From a virus, in IMG/VR virus record IMGVR_UViG_3300025117_000219, positions 1 through 24,783 of that record: a stretch of DNA of 24,783 nt. One strand, given 5' to 3'. Shown here piece after piece: positions 1 to 6,486 of this stretch; within the stretch, counting starts at the first letter, position 1, and each line of letters starts with the position of its first letter. The notes below the pieces were generated by a model, which worked only from the letters and a program-made list of their open reading frames with translations, made no database searches and had not been told where the DNA came from. The position numbers and the translations under genes are program-made.

Positions 1-305
1 TGCCTGGCAATGTCCATGCGCCAGAATACCTCACGAATTGCCCAGTCCGGTACATCCTTGTGGAACAAGTCGCCCATTGAACACACGAACACGCGCCGCG
101 GCTTGCGCCAGCGCATTGGCTCGGACAACCGATCCGGGTGATACACCACATCGAAATTGTGCGGCGCTTCGGGATAGCCTACCCGTCCAGCAAGGCGCTT
201 GCTCATGCGCTCGGCGTAACACCTTGCACACCCGGCGCTGACTTTCGTGCAGCCCGTTACCGGATTCCAGACCTTCTCAGTCCATGAGATTTTAGAGTTT
301 CCCAT
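1..305 (-). CDS. DUF5131 (phage Gp37/Gp68 family) protein, 3' end outside window
   Basis: This is the first 101 codons of a gene that runs off the left edge. The ATG at 305 has a GAGAGG ribosome site five bases upstream. The N-terminus has the family signature: K-I-S-W-T near residue 5, WNPVTGC at 13-19, then Cys26 and Cys29, giving a C-x6-C-x2-C cluster, followed by Y-A-E-R-M. A PRRVFVCSMGDLFH-type stretch follows near residues 72-85. Phage Gp37/Gp68 proteins (PF07505, now DUF5131) keep this three-cysteine cluster, which resembles radical-SAM iron-sulfur sites, but the reaction is not known to me. It ends a row of tiny coupled genes (315-737). Family call is firm; function is open. Confidence 0.88.
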   Translation of the reverse strand, partial: MGNSKISWTEKVWNPVTGCTKVSAGCARCYAERMSKRLAGRVGYPEAPHNFDVVYHPDRLSEPMRWRKPRRVFVCSMGDLFHKDVPDWAIREVFWRMDIAR

Positions 306-314
306 TTTCGCCTC

Positions 315-407
315 TCACTCCCAACTCAGCAGAACAATGGCAATCAGGATCAGCGCCCCGACAAGCTCCAGGGCATAGCTGACAAGCAGAAACTTGACGG
401 CCTTCAC
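315..407 (-). CDS. 30-residue single-pass membrane protein
   Basis: A 30-codon ORF starts with GTG at 407, overlapping the TGA of the upstream gene by four bases (GTGA), and stops at 315, ten bases before the DUF5131 start. The peptide begins M-K-A-V-K-F-L-L, has a hydrophobic helix over roughly residues 5-28 interrupted by one Glu near residue 14, and ends S-W-E. The exact coupling and the continuous hydrophobic helix support a real gene. It follows another small membrane protein (404-565), so the two may work together. No family recognised. Confidence 0.6.
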   Translation of the reverse strand: MKAVKFLLVSYALELVGALILIAIVLLSWE

Positions 408-565
408 GCCTCACCCGCCTTATCTGCCACCACTACCGCGATGGCAATCAACAGCAACCCCACGAACAGCAACCAGGCAGGCAGCCCGGCGGCGGCGAGT
501 GTGCCGTATAACGGGAGTAACGCGACGGCGAGAATGCAAATCAACGCCAGGATGATCTTATCCAT
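404..565 (-). CDS. 53-residue two-helix membrane protein
   Basis: The start chosen is ATG 565 (M-D-K-I-I-L), which overlaps the upstream stop by eight bases and has a GGTGG-type site just upstream; a longer reading from 586 adds a non-hydrophobic stretch without support. Two hydrophobic helices are visible, residues about 3-26 and 29-48, separated by a short Gly-Leu-Pro turn, followed by an acidic tail (D-K-A-G-E-A). Hairpin membrane proteins of this size in phages include small holins and superinfection or inner-membrane effectors, but it sits in the early/accessory region rather than beside lysis genes. Function unknown. Confidence 0.65.
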   Translation of the reverse strand: MDKIILALICILAVALLPLYGTLAAAGLPAWLLFVGLLLIAIAVVVADKAGEA

Positions 566-737
566 TTTGCACCACCTCGCTTGCATCCACGATCACCCCG
601 TAGCATGGCCCCTTGCCTGGCGCGCGCTCATCCTTCAGCCTGCGCACCGTCAGGTTGATCTTTCCTTCTGCCGTCGCGCCAACGATGTAGGCAGGGCGGC
701 CGTTCCAGGTTACGTTTCGATCTGTGATTGTGTCCAT
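558..737 (-). CDS. Small phage protein of unknown function (59 aa)
   Basis: The ATG at 737 lies two bases after the TGA of the VRR-NUC gene; an upstream ATG at 752 would extend it by five residues but leaves the ribosome site touching the start codon. The protein looks like a small beta-barrel or SH3-like fold: a VTWNGRPAYIVG strand pair near residues 9-20, an INLTVRRLKDE segment near 27-37, then a Gly/Pro-rich turn and a final strand. It is soluble, with no cysteine motif. No confident family assignment. Confidence 0.7.
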   Translation of the reverse strand: MDTITDRNVTWNGRPAYIVGATAEGKINLTVRRLKDERAPGKGPCYGVIVDASEVVQNG

Positions 738-739
738 TC

Positions 740-1183
740 TCAATCTTCCCATCCCTCAATATCCATGTATTCTGCCAGCACGCCAATTGCATCCCGCGCG
801 CCCCAACAGGCAGTTGCAAGGTATCCCTGCTCAGTCAGTTTGTCAAGCCACCAGACCTGCTCATCTGATAGCGTCCCATCCTGGCGCTTGAGTTCGATTG
901 CCAGCCCGTGCCAGCTTTGGCGGGCAACCATCAAGAATATGTCGGGCACGCCGACCTTCATCCCTTCCGCCTTCATTTTTGTGATGGTGCGCCCGCGTGA
1001 CGCTTTCGATCCGCCCAGGCTGATACCGTTCAGCGTTGAGAACATGAGTTCGTCAAGCTCGCGGCATACGCACCAATTCCGCTTGGCCCAGGCAAATACT
1101 TTGGCCTGCTCTGAGTGTTCACTCGGAGCGGCGGCTGTGCGGTAAACGGCTTTGGGTTCGTCTCTGACGCTGCGTGGTGTCAA
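740..1183 (-). CDS. VRR-NUC domain nuclease
   Basis: A 147-aa stand-alone VRR-NUC (PD-(D/E)XK superfamily) protein. Visible elements are the early S-E-H-S-E-Q helix (residues 21-26), an N-G pair at 52-53, and the catalytic core G-V-P-D (Asp81) followed by E-L-K (Glu97, Lys99), then D-G-x-L-S-x-E-Q. Such nucleases often sit near SNF2 helicases in phages and are thought to cut branched DNA. I chose TTG at 1183 because GAGGAG lies nine bases upstream in a sequence nearly identical to the leader of the 1784 gene; a longer reading begins with TTG at 1204 but has no ribosome site. It follows the DUF7666-like gene and leads directly into the 737 gene. Confidence 0.88.
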   Translation of the reverse strand: MTPRSVRDEPKAVYRTAAAPSEHSEQAKVFAWAKRNWCVCRELDELMFSTLNGISLGGSKASRGRTITKMKAEGMKVGVPDIFLMVARQSWHGLAIELKRQDGTLSDEQVWWLDKLTEQGYLATACWGARDAIGVLAEYMDIEGWED

Positions 1184-1196
1184 CGTGATAATCTCC

Positions 1197-1784
1197 TCAT
1201 TCAATACCCAAAATATCCATCAGGTGTTTTGTCTGTGCGTCCCCGGCGGCACCCCTGGCGGCGTCCCTGGCGGCGGCCCCGGCGGCACCCCTGGCGGCGT
1301 CCCTGGCGGCGGCCCCGGCGGCACCCCTGGCGGCGTCCCAGGCGGCGTCCCTGGCGGCGGCCAACTCATCATTCGTAGCCTCGCCATTTGCAAAACGCTC
1401 GGCCACTTCCACCGCCCGCTTGCTGCGCTCATCGGTTAGCAAGTCCCAAATCTGGCGCACGCACCAGCAAGCGAACAGGCGGGCCGTCTTGTCGTTCCAG
1501 GTTTCGAGCTTGCGTACCAGGCGGATTTTCTCGAACACGATCTTGTCGTCGCCGTCAAGTTTTCCCCCCTTGGCTTCAACCTCGAAAATCTGCGCGTCCA
1601 GCCATCGCACAAGATGCGCGGCGTCGGTTACGTGGTAGCCAGTTTCACACATCTCTAAGCTATCCACTTTCGGAAGCCATTTACCCGGCTTCCACGTTCC
1701 ATCGGCGCGCTTTGTCGGCAGATAGGGCGTGTAATCGAAATGGCTGTACGGGCCGGTGTTGTTTTGAGTCAAAGTCTTGTACAT
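1197..1784 (-). CDS. DUF7666-like phage protein with alanine-rich repeat tail
   Basis: A 195-aa protein. The N-terminal half contains W-K-P-G-K-W (about 31-36), an M-C-E-T-G-Y-H motif (about 45-51) and [10 protein letters not shown], which together resemble the DUF7666 fold of phage and bacterial proteins (usually C-x-x-G-F/Y-H). The C-terminal part, about residues 140-182, is a low-complexity helix of A-A-R-D-A-A-R-G units encoded by a 36-bp tandem repeat. Family members often carry such alanine helices, and similar helices occur in Imm5-like immunity proteins. It is the first gene after a conserved leader (1785-1853), with GAGGAG eight bases before ATG 1784. Function unknown; repeat-length variation is likely. 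Confidence 0.75.
   Translation of the reverse strand: MYKTLTQNNTGPYSHFDYTPYLPTKRADGTWKPGKWLPKVDSLEMCETGYHVTDAAHLVRWLDAQIFEVEAKGGKLDGDDKIVFEKIRLVRKLETWNDKTARLFACWCVRQIWDLLTDERSKRAVEVAERFANGEATNDELAAARDAAWDAARGAAGAAARDAARGAAGAAARDAARGAAGDAQTKHLMDILGIE
1241..1362. repeat. 36-bp tandem repeat inside the DUF7666-like gene
   Basis: Units at 1241-1276 and 1277-1312 are identical; the third (1313-1360) carries an extra 12-bp subunit and a single T-to-A change. The base module is a 12-bp GGCGGC-plus-CCCC/GTCCC-type block, so 36 bp is three modules. All lengths are multiples of three, so the frame is kept and the encoded alanine-rich helix only gets longer or shorter. The pattern fits slipped-strand expansion. 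It is not a CRISPR: there are no spacers. Confidence 0.95.
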
Positions 1785-1853
1785 GGTATTTTCTCCTCAT
1801 TCAATCTTACCCCAAAACAGCCCCCAATAACATTGCAGTTCCATGACAACTTT
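1785..1853 (-). promoter_or_regulatory. Conserved leader cassette, copy A
   Basis: Read on the minus strand this holds AAAGTTGTCA (1853-1844), six bases, TGCAATGTTA (1837-1828), sixteen bases, GGTAAGATT (811-803 in the 1800s), then GAGGAGA and the ATG at 1784. Copies B, C and D share the boxes and spacing. The upstream gene's TAA lies at the cassette edge (1854-1852). I read TAAGAT as a -10 element without a good -35, with the two boxes as an activator or operator site; this role is inference. Confidence 0.65.
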
Positions 1854-2154
1854 ACTTATTCCATTCATCAACTGCCGCGGCGCGCGACATTTCCCGCGGC
1901 CCCTTCCTGCCGCACTCTTGACACTCGACTCGGAAAAGCATACCGCCGGAAGCAGTCTCAAACACCTGCCGCAAGCTTCCGCAAGCGCATTCATTCGCGC
2001 CGTCCATCTCTGAGTTGCAGCGCGGGCAGCACCCGGCGCAACAATCGCCGCCGCTGAATGGTTCGGTGTGAACGTCATCACTGTCATCGGTGTCAAAGTT
2101 GCGGTGGCAGACGGTGCAATAATATTGGCCTTCTTCTGTGTAAGTGATAGTCAT
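1852..2154 (-). CDS. Cysteine-rich zinc protein, C-terminal half Lar-like
   Basis: A 100-aa protein with AAGGAG eight bases before its ATG. It carries several zinc-knuckle pairs: C-T-V-C near 13-16, C-C-A-G-C-C-P-R-C near 38-46, C-A-C near 57-59, and V-E-C-Q-E-C-G-R-K-G-P near 76-86, followed by S-R-A-A-A-V-D-E-W-N. That last segment is the typical end of Lar-type restriction-alleviation and related phage zinc proteins (C-x-x-C-G-x-x-G-P ... A-x-x-x-W-N). The N-terminal part is not typical of Lar. It sits just after the helicase/methyltransferase gene, consistent with a counter-restriction role, but this is only inferred from resemblance and position. Confidence 0.65.
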   Translation of the reverse strand: MTITYTEEGQYYCTVCHRNFDTDDSDDVHTEPFSGGDCCAGCCPRCNSEMDGANECACGSLRQVFETASGGMLFRVECQECGRKGPREMSRAAAVDEWNK

Positions 2155-2184
2155 TTTATTCTCCTTGACTCTCGTTGCAGTTTT

Positions 2185-2201
2185 GCCGCGATAATTGCGG
2201 C
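2185..2201 (-). promoter_or_regulatory. Small hairpin before the 2154 gene
   Basis: GCCGC (2185-2189) and GCGGC (2197-2201) form a five-bp stem with a seven-base loop in the 54-base gap after the TAG of the helicase/methyltransferase gene; the minus-strand transcript continues with AAAAC rather than a U run, so it is a weak terminator at best. It may instead influence the AAGGAG ribosome site 19 bases further on. Confidence 0.35.
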
Positions 2202-2208
2202 GGCAATG

Positions 2209-4515
2209 CTAGGGGGCAGATACATTCGGCTGCTCAAGCGCCATATCTTTCTGTTCTTGTGCCCAGGTGAACAGATCCACCCGATAGGTTGCTTCTGCCC
2301 GTTGCAGGTTCTTTACAGCGGTATTGAAGTAGCTTTCTTTCAGTTCAATCCCAATGGCAGAGCGGCCAAAACGAATGGCCTGGTATGCCTCGCTGCCAAT
2401 GCCCAGGAAGGGGGTTAGAACGGTTTCGCCGGGATTGCTGTACAGCTTGATGCAGCGTTCAATCGTGCCCAACTGAAGCGGGCAGATGTGCTTTTCGTCT
2501 CCCGTATCGCGGGCCTTTGTGAATTGCAGGGTATCGCTTTCCGAGATGCCCAGCCAGATACCATTGGCCCATTCGATCCAGGTTTCGTTATCCAATTCGC
2601 CATGCTCAACCGGGGTGATGGGCACGGCATTCTCTCCCGGTTTCTTGAAAATCAATACCTGGTCTACCAGGGCGGGGCGGCTGTCCGAGCTGTCCTTGCG
2701 GAGTTGCACGAACAGAAGCGCCTTGCTCTTAACCCGAATAGCCTGAGCCTGTGGGTTTTTCTGAACGAACGCCCTGCCGGTGAATGTCCAGCCAAGCGCC
2801 TCGTGCGCCCGGATAACCTCGCCCGGAAAATCCTTCACGCCAATATAACCGTCCCTGCTTGCCATTGCGGCAATGTCACTGGTATGGACGCAGCTCAGGC
2901 GGCCCGGTTTCGTAACCCGCAACAATTCACCAATGATGAATTTATAGTGCTCAAAGAACTCCGCGCTATCCCTTGAGTTCCCCAGGTCTCGTTCAGACGG
3001 GGAGTAGGTGAACAAATCAGCAAAGGGCGGGCTGTAAACCGTCAGATCAATTGAATTGTCGGCAATCTCTGCCAAGCGAATGCACGAATCGCCCAGCTTC
3101 GCCGTGAAGTGCACCCCCTTTACTTCCTGTTCCTGGTACACAGATTGGATGTTATCGTCGGTCATTTTCAGCTCTCCCTTTTCGTAGATTGTGATGTTTT
3201 CGATCAATTTGGCTCGCAGGCGCTTTGCCATTGCATCCTTGCGCATGACGTTTCGATAAATCTCGGATTCGATGTCAGATAAAATCAGGTAGACATCTAC
3301 CGCCGATTGCTGGCGATAGCGCCACTCACGGCGAATTGCCTGGTAGAATGCCTCCCAGCTATCATTCATCCCGAAAAATATCATCTTGTGGGCGTTCTGG
3401 AAGTTCATCCCGTATCCGCCGATTTTTATCTTGGTAATCAGAATGCGGAATTTGCCATCCTGAAAATCCTCAAAGGCCTGGGCTTTATCTTCTGGCTTGT
3501 CAGACCCCTTGACTTCGACCGCGCCAGACAAACTCTTTGCCAGAAGATTGCTTTCGTCATCCAGCCCACACCATATAATCCATTGTTCATCTGGGGCGCT
3601 GGCTAAGACTTCTTTGAGCATCTCGAAGCGCTGCTCGATGGTCATCTTGCGGATCTTGGTTCTATCTTCGATCCCATGCAGCCGGGTGAAAAATAGCTGA
3701 TCCGTAGGTGTATATTCCGCTTCAACGAACATCGGAGTAACGGTCAATTCTGGCAAAATAAAGCCATCATCATCATAGCCCAGGTCGCTCGGTTTCATCA
3801 TGGTCATGGCCCATGAAGCCAGCCATTGAAAGAATGCCTCTTCGGCGTGATGTTTCAGGCGCCATTCTGTACCGGCGGCGTTCGATCCCTTTCGATGATA
3901 AGACTTACCGTCAATATTATAGGTATGCTCTTTGTTGGCATTGACAAAAAAACGAGAGAGCATTTCCTGCTGGCTGCAAATTCCGAGAAACTCAGCATGA
4001 TTGCCGATCTCGGTATAGTCATTCGGGGCGGGCGTAGCGGTACAGCATAGGCGGTATGGAACATCCGAGCAAAGCTCAGTTAGCTTCTGGCGAGTCTTTC
4101 CGCTAATCGCCTTCAGGATGCTGCTTTCATCCAGCACCACAGCCCCGAAAGAACTGATATCGAGGTTGTCTACCATCTCATAATTGGTAATGAAAATCCT
4201 GCCATCATCAACTTCGCTTTGCTCTCTAACGTATTTGATTTGTATATCGAGCTTGGCGGCTTCCCGAACGGTCTGACGTGCCACAGAAAGCGGCGCAATA
4301 ATGAGCGTCATTTCATCCATCAAACGCGCCCATTCAAGCTGGCAGAACGTCTTACCGAGTCCAGTGTCCAAGAAAATCGCAGCACGCCCCCGGCGTACTG
4401 CCCACCGCACAACATCACGCTGGAATGGAAACAGGATCAGGTTTACTTCCCCCGGCTGCTTGCCATAATCTTTTACCTTTACTGCCTTTGATTGCAAGAA
4501 ATTCTTATAATCCAT
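2209..4515 (-). CDS. Fused SNF2-type helicase and DNA N4/N6 methyltransferase
   Basis: A 768-aa two-domain protein starting at ATG 4515, behind leader B. Residues 1-450 are a superfamily 2 helicase: a PFQRDVV Q-motif-like start (30-36), Walker A D-T-G-L-G-K-T (50-56), motif II D-E-S-S (129-132), T-A-T-P (159-162), and an arginine motif Q-A-I-R-R-E-W-R near 393-400. Residues 451-768 are a beta-class amino-methyltransferase: catalytic S-P-P-F (495-498) comes first, and the SAM-binding P-F-L-G-I-G-S (702-708) with I-G-I-E comes last. S-P-P-F is more common in N4-cytosine enzymes, but the base is unproven. Phages often carry these two as neighbours; here they are one frame, with an internal start at the joint. 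Likely roles are DNA modification against host restriction, or DNA remodelling. Confidence 0.9.
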   Translation of the reverse strand: MDYKNFLQSKAVKVKDYGKQPGEVNLILFPFQRDVVRWAVRRGRAAIFLDTGLGKTFCQLEWARLMDEMTLIIAPLSVARQTVREAAKLDIQIKYVREQSEVDDGRIFITNYEMVDNLDISSFGAVVLDESSILKAISGKTRQKLTELCSDVPYRLCCTATPAPNDYTEIGNHAEFLGICSQQEMLSRFFVNANKEHTYNIDGKSYHRKGSNAAGTEWRLKHHAEEAFFQWLASWAMTMMKPSDLGYDDDGFILPELTVTPMFVEAEYTPTDQLFFTRLHGIEDRTKIRKMTIEQRFEMLKEVLASAPDEQWIIWCGLDDESNLLAKSLSGAVEVKGSDKPEDKAQAFEDFQDGKFRILITKIKIGGYGMNFQNAHKMIFFGMNDSWEAFYQAIRREWRYRQQSAVDVYLILSDIESEIYRNVMRKDAMAKRLRAKLIENITIYEKGELKMTDDNIQSVYQEQEVKGVHFTAKLGDSCIRLAEIADNSIDLTVYSPPFADLFTYSPSERDLGNSRDSAEFFEHYKFIIGELLRVTKPGRLSCVHTSDIAAMASRDGYIGVKDFPGEVIRAHEALGWTFTGRAFVQKNPQAQAIRVKSKALLFVQLRKDSSDSRPALVDQVLIFKKPGENAVPITPVEHGELDNETWIEWANGIWLGISESDTLQFTKARDTGDEKHICPLQLGTIERCIKLYSNPGETVLTPFLGIGSEAYQAIRFGRSAIGIELKESYFNTAVKNLQRAEATYRVDLFTWAQEQKDMALEQPNVSAP
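3165..3178 (-). promoter_or_regulatory. Internal ribosome site and start at the helicase/methyltransferase joint
   Basis: Inside the fused gene, GGGAG (3178-3174) lies eight bases before an in-frame ATG at 3165 (M-T-D-D-N). Initiation here would give a separate 318-aa methyltransferase of normal family length. The site may be a relic of a gene fusion or still in use. Confidence 0.55.
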
Positions 4516-4583
4516 TTTATTTTCTCCTGACTTAATCTTACCAGACAATATTCCATGTAACATTGCAGTATCGTGACAACTTT
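4516..4583 (-). promoter_or_regulatory. Conserved leader cassette, copy B
   Basis: Minus-strand order: AAAGTTGTCA (4583-4574), six bases, TGCAATGTTA (4567-4558), fifteen bases, GGTAAGATT, then AGGAGA (4528-4523) and ATG 4515. The upstream gene's TAA (4584-4582) overlaps its edge. With copy A it also shares AAGT just outside the first box. It should drive the helicase/methyltransferase gene. Confidence 0.65.
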
Positions 4584-4776
4584 ACTTTGTGCCCATCCTC
4601 ATCCCGCACCCCGCCCGGTGCGTCAGGTACGCGGCGCGCTTCTCGTTGCTGTCCGGCGCGGCTGCCCAGGCCAGCAACAGGCGCGAGCAGGTGGGGCAGG
4701 CTTTGCGGATTGGCAAGCCGCTCATGCGCTTGTAATACTCCCGCCATGTTTCTCCGTCAATCGGCTGCTTAATCAT
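4582..4776 (-). CDS. Small zinc-binding-like protein (64 aa)
   Basis: The ATG at 4776 overlaps the previous gene's TGA by one base; a GTG one codon earlier is also possible. The sequence has W-R-E-Y-Y-K-R-M near the N-terminus, then C-P-T-C (27-30) and, about 25 residues later, H-R-A-G-C (53-57), a plausible C2HC zinc site. No membrane segment. The stop codon lies exactly at the start of leader B. Fourth in a row of coupled small genes following the DnaD/G39P-like pair, so it is probably co-transcribed with replication genes. Function unknown. Confidence 0.65.
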   Translation of the reverse strand: MIKQPIDGETWREYYKRMSGLPIRKACPTCSRLLLAWAAAPDSNEKRAAYLTHRAGCGMRMGTK

Positions 4777-4946
4777 CACGCCTCACAAGTGGCGTAGTGT
4801 TCGGCGCGCTCAAACATTCGGGCGGCGTTGCTTTCCATGCCGATTGCTTTGAATTGCTCACCGAGCCAGCGCCACGGGCGCGGATCGGTGCAATCTTTTT
4901 CCAGGTTGGTGCGTAGCTCAAATAGGGTATCGAGTATTGTTTTCAT
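4776..4946 (-). CDS. Small helical protein of unknown function (56 aa)
   Basis: ATG 4946 overlaps the preceding stop by four bases (ATGA), and its own TGA overlaps the next ATG by one base, so both ends are fixed by neighbours. The peptide opens M-K-T-I-L-D-T-L-F-E-L-R, has a W-R-W-L-G-E-Q-F centre and an A-A-R-M-F-E-R-A-E-H helix; it is amphipathic and soluble. Proteins with a similar look are common in phage early regions, but I do not recognise a named family. Confidence 0.72.
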   Translation of the reverse strand: MKTILDTLFELRTNLEKDCTDPRPWRWLGEQFKAIGMESNAARMFERAEHYATCEA

Positions 4947-5143
4947 CGTTTGCTATCCTTTTCGCATTTAGCGCAGAATACACGAGTGTAGGAAAGGCCA
5001 TCTAGGCTAACTTCTGGCCGCTCGATCATATCGCCGCCGCACTTATCACACCAAAAATAACATTCGTGCAATGGCACGCCGTAAATTTTGCGCTGAAGTT
5101 CCATTATTCTTAAGCGCAATTTATTTCTTTCTTCGACACTCAT
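4943..5143 (-). CDS. Zinc-ribbon protein (66 aa)
   Basis: ATG 5143 overlaps the G39P-like gene's TGA by four bases. An N-terminal helix (E-E-R-N-K-L-R-L-R-I-M-E-L-Q) precedes two cysteine pairs, C-D-K-C (32-35) and C-A-K-C (57-60), spaced as a zinc ribbon. Such small ribbons bind nucleic acid or partner proteins. Its place straight after the helicase loader suggests a part in early replication or transcription, but nothing shows this directly. Confidence 0.75.
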   Translation of the reverse strand: MSVEERNKLRLRIMELQRKIYGVPLHECYFWCDKCGGDMIERPEVSLDGLSYTRVFCAKCEKDSKR

Positions 5144-5727
5144 CGTTTGCCATCTCCTAGCATTCTTTTCGCAATGTCGCCGGCTGTCATCGCGCCGGCT
5201 TTGCGGGCTTCGAGGTAGTCACGGATCTGGGGCAGTTCCATCTCGCTTGAGACGGCTTGCCTGAGCGCACCTTCCCACGCCTTGAAAAAGTGCGCCCGAT
5301 CTGCCATCAAATTCTCGTTGCTCGGAAAGTCACGCGGCCAGCCCAATTGACGGGCCACCTGCTCGACAAGCGGGTGCCGCCACGCGTAGTATTCCACCGT
5401 CATCAGCCAGTTACCATCGGCGTCGGCCTCGCCGGTTAGTCGGCGGCGCTCCCCGTCCCATGCCCGGCAAATGTCTTGCCACGCCTCCGCTGCCGTTGGG
5501 ATATTTGCGGCGACCATGCGCAGCTCTGCCACCGCCCCGCGGATCTCTGCAATGGACGGGAAGAATTTACTTGTCGCCACTACCTTGACAATGCCCGCTT
5601 GCAGCTCATCGGGCGGGATGTCTGCCAGCATCCCGGAATAGGCGCGGATAGTATCGGGCGTCAGCTTGAAATTGGGGTAGCTTGCGGCCAGGGCGGTGAT
5701 AACCTGGGCGTGCGTTAGACTGGGCAC
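5140..5727 (-). CDS. Replicative helicase loader/inhibitor, G39P-like
   Basis: A 195-aa protein with a GTG start at 5727 and GAGGAG eight bases upstream; it overlaps the DnaD-like gene by 13 bases. The N-terminal 75 residues match the helical domain of phage helicase loaders such as SPP1 G39P (PF11417): V-I-T-A-L-A-A-S-Y-P-N-F, a middle helix, and K-F-F-P-S-I-A-E-I-R at about 54-63. The rest is helical and Trp-rich (W-Q-D-I, Y-Y-A-W, F-F-K-A-W-E). In SPP1-type phages this protein carries the hexameric helicase to the initiator at the origin. Gene order initiator then loader fits. It is longer than G39P, so only the N-terminal domain is assigned. Confidence 0.62.
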   Translation of the reverse strand: MPSLTHAQVITALAASYPNFKLTPDTIRAYSGMLADIPPDELQAGIVKVVATSKFFPSIAEIRGAVAELRMVAANIPTAAEAWQDICRAWDGERRRLTGEADADGNWLMTVEYYAWRHPLVEQVARQLGWPRDFPSNENLMADRAHFFKAWEGALRQAVSSEMELPQIRDYLEARKAGAMTAGDIAKRMLGDGKR

Positions 5728-6446
5728 GGTATATTCTCCTCTTCGCAGTATTGGCGGATTGCGGCATAACCGGCGGGTTCGTTTACGGTGGGCTTGCGCC
5801 CGTTGCCATTCTTGCCATTGCCGCGCGGCGCAAACTCTTTGCCGTCTTTGCGATTCCTCAGGCAGGCTTCAACGTATGCCCAAGATCGTTTATTCTGTGT
5901 CGCCGCCACGTCAAAGGCCCATGCAATCCATTCGGGCGGGTAGTCCTTCTCTGCCGCTTTCAACTTTTCGGCAATCGTGGTGGTGAGTGTGCCGATTGCC
6001 TGTTCGTAAAGTTTGAAGGAATTGGGGCGGGGTGGCGGCTTCTCCTCCTCATATTCTTTTAACTCTGTATCTGTCTCTGATTCTGGTGTCACATTTCGTG
6101 ACGGATTTTCCTCCCTCTCTGCCGCTTTTCGTTTGCGGTATTCCCTGGCTCGTTCTTTGTCTGGGCTTGCTGCCTGCCGTTCTGCAAAGGCCGGGATGAA
6201 CCATCCTGGCTCACTCAGTGTCACTACCCCGATTTGCGACAAGGCTCGTAAATCCTTCGTCAGCCGCCCCTCATCGGCCCGAAGTCTCCACGCCATAGCG
6301 CTTACGGGTGGTAGTAACCCGCCTTTGTCGTGCTCTTTGGCAATCAGCAATATCTCAATCCAGCGCCGCCAAAGATAGTCTGGGAGCGGCCCTATCTTTG
6401 GGTCGTCTAGTATTTCGATGTAGAGCTTGAGCCAATAATTTGACAT
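5715..6446 (-). CDS. DnaD-like replication initiator (replisome organizer)
   Basis: A 243-aa protein. Residues 1-100 look like a winged-helix domain (Y-W-L-K-L-Y-I-E-I-L-D-D-P-K-I, then a helix pair and L-S-Q-I-G-V-V-T-L). A charged linker with many Glu/Arg/Pro residues (about 100-140) follows. Residues about 143-203 fit the DnaD domain (PF07261): F-K-L-Y-E-Q-A-I-G at the start and W-A-Y-V-E-A-C-L-R-N-R-K-D-G at the end, where the family has Y-x-Y-I-x-x-I-L-x-x-W. Such proteins open the phage origin and recruit the helicase with the loader encoded next. The ATG at 6446 has only a weak ribosome site. A GTCAC dyad lies just upstream and another inside the gene, so self-regulation or an internal origin is possible. 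Confidence 0.8.
   Translation of the reverse strand: MSNYWLKLYIEILDDPKIGPLPDYLWRRWIEILLIAKEHDKGGLLPPVSAMAWRLRADEGRLTKDLRALSQIGVVTLSEPGWFIPAFAERQAASPDKERAREYRKRKAAEREENPSRNVTPESETDTELKEYEEEKPPPRPNSFKLYEQAIGTLTTTIAEKLKAAEKDYPPEWIAWAFDVAATQNKRSWAYVEACLRNRKDGKEFAPRGNGKNGNGRKPTVNEPAGYAAIRQYCEEENIPCPV
6088..6102. promoter_or_regulatory. GTCAC dyad inside the initiator gene
   Basis: Fifteen bases, GTCACATTTCGTGAC, nearly match the palindrome upstream of the same gene (6471-6485): outer half-sites are identical and only the centre differs. It lies in the linker-coding part of the DnaD-like gene, the position where lambda-type initiators have origin iterons. Two copies only, so the role is inferred. 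Confidence 0.4.
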
Positions 6447-6470
6447 TTGTCACATTGTCCGTTTACGTTT

Positions 6471-6485
6471 GTCACGAAACGTGAC
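6471..6485. promoter_or_regulatory. GTCACG dyad upstream of the initiator gene
   Basis: A perfect inverted repeat, GTCACG-AAA-CGTGAC, lies 25 bases before the DnaD-like ATG, with another GTCAC half-site at 6449-6453 next to the start. Together they fill the 40-base gap after the 6735 gene. Fits an operator or initiator binding site. Confidence 0.5.
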
Positions 6486-6486
6486 G

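Noticed and set aside
441-1145. 234-codon open frame on the plus strand
   Set aside because: It lies opposite the VRR-NUC and small genes, has no ribosome site and its translation is Ser/Pro-rich low-quality sequence, typical of an antisense shadow.
1241-1362. Repeat array considered as a CRISPR
   Set aside because: The units are directly joined without spacers and encode an in-frame alanine helix.
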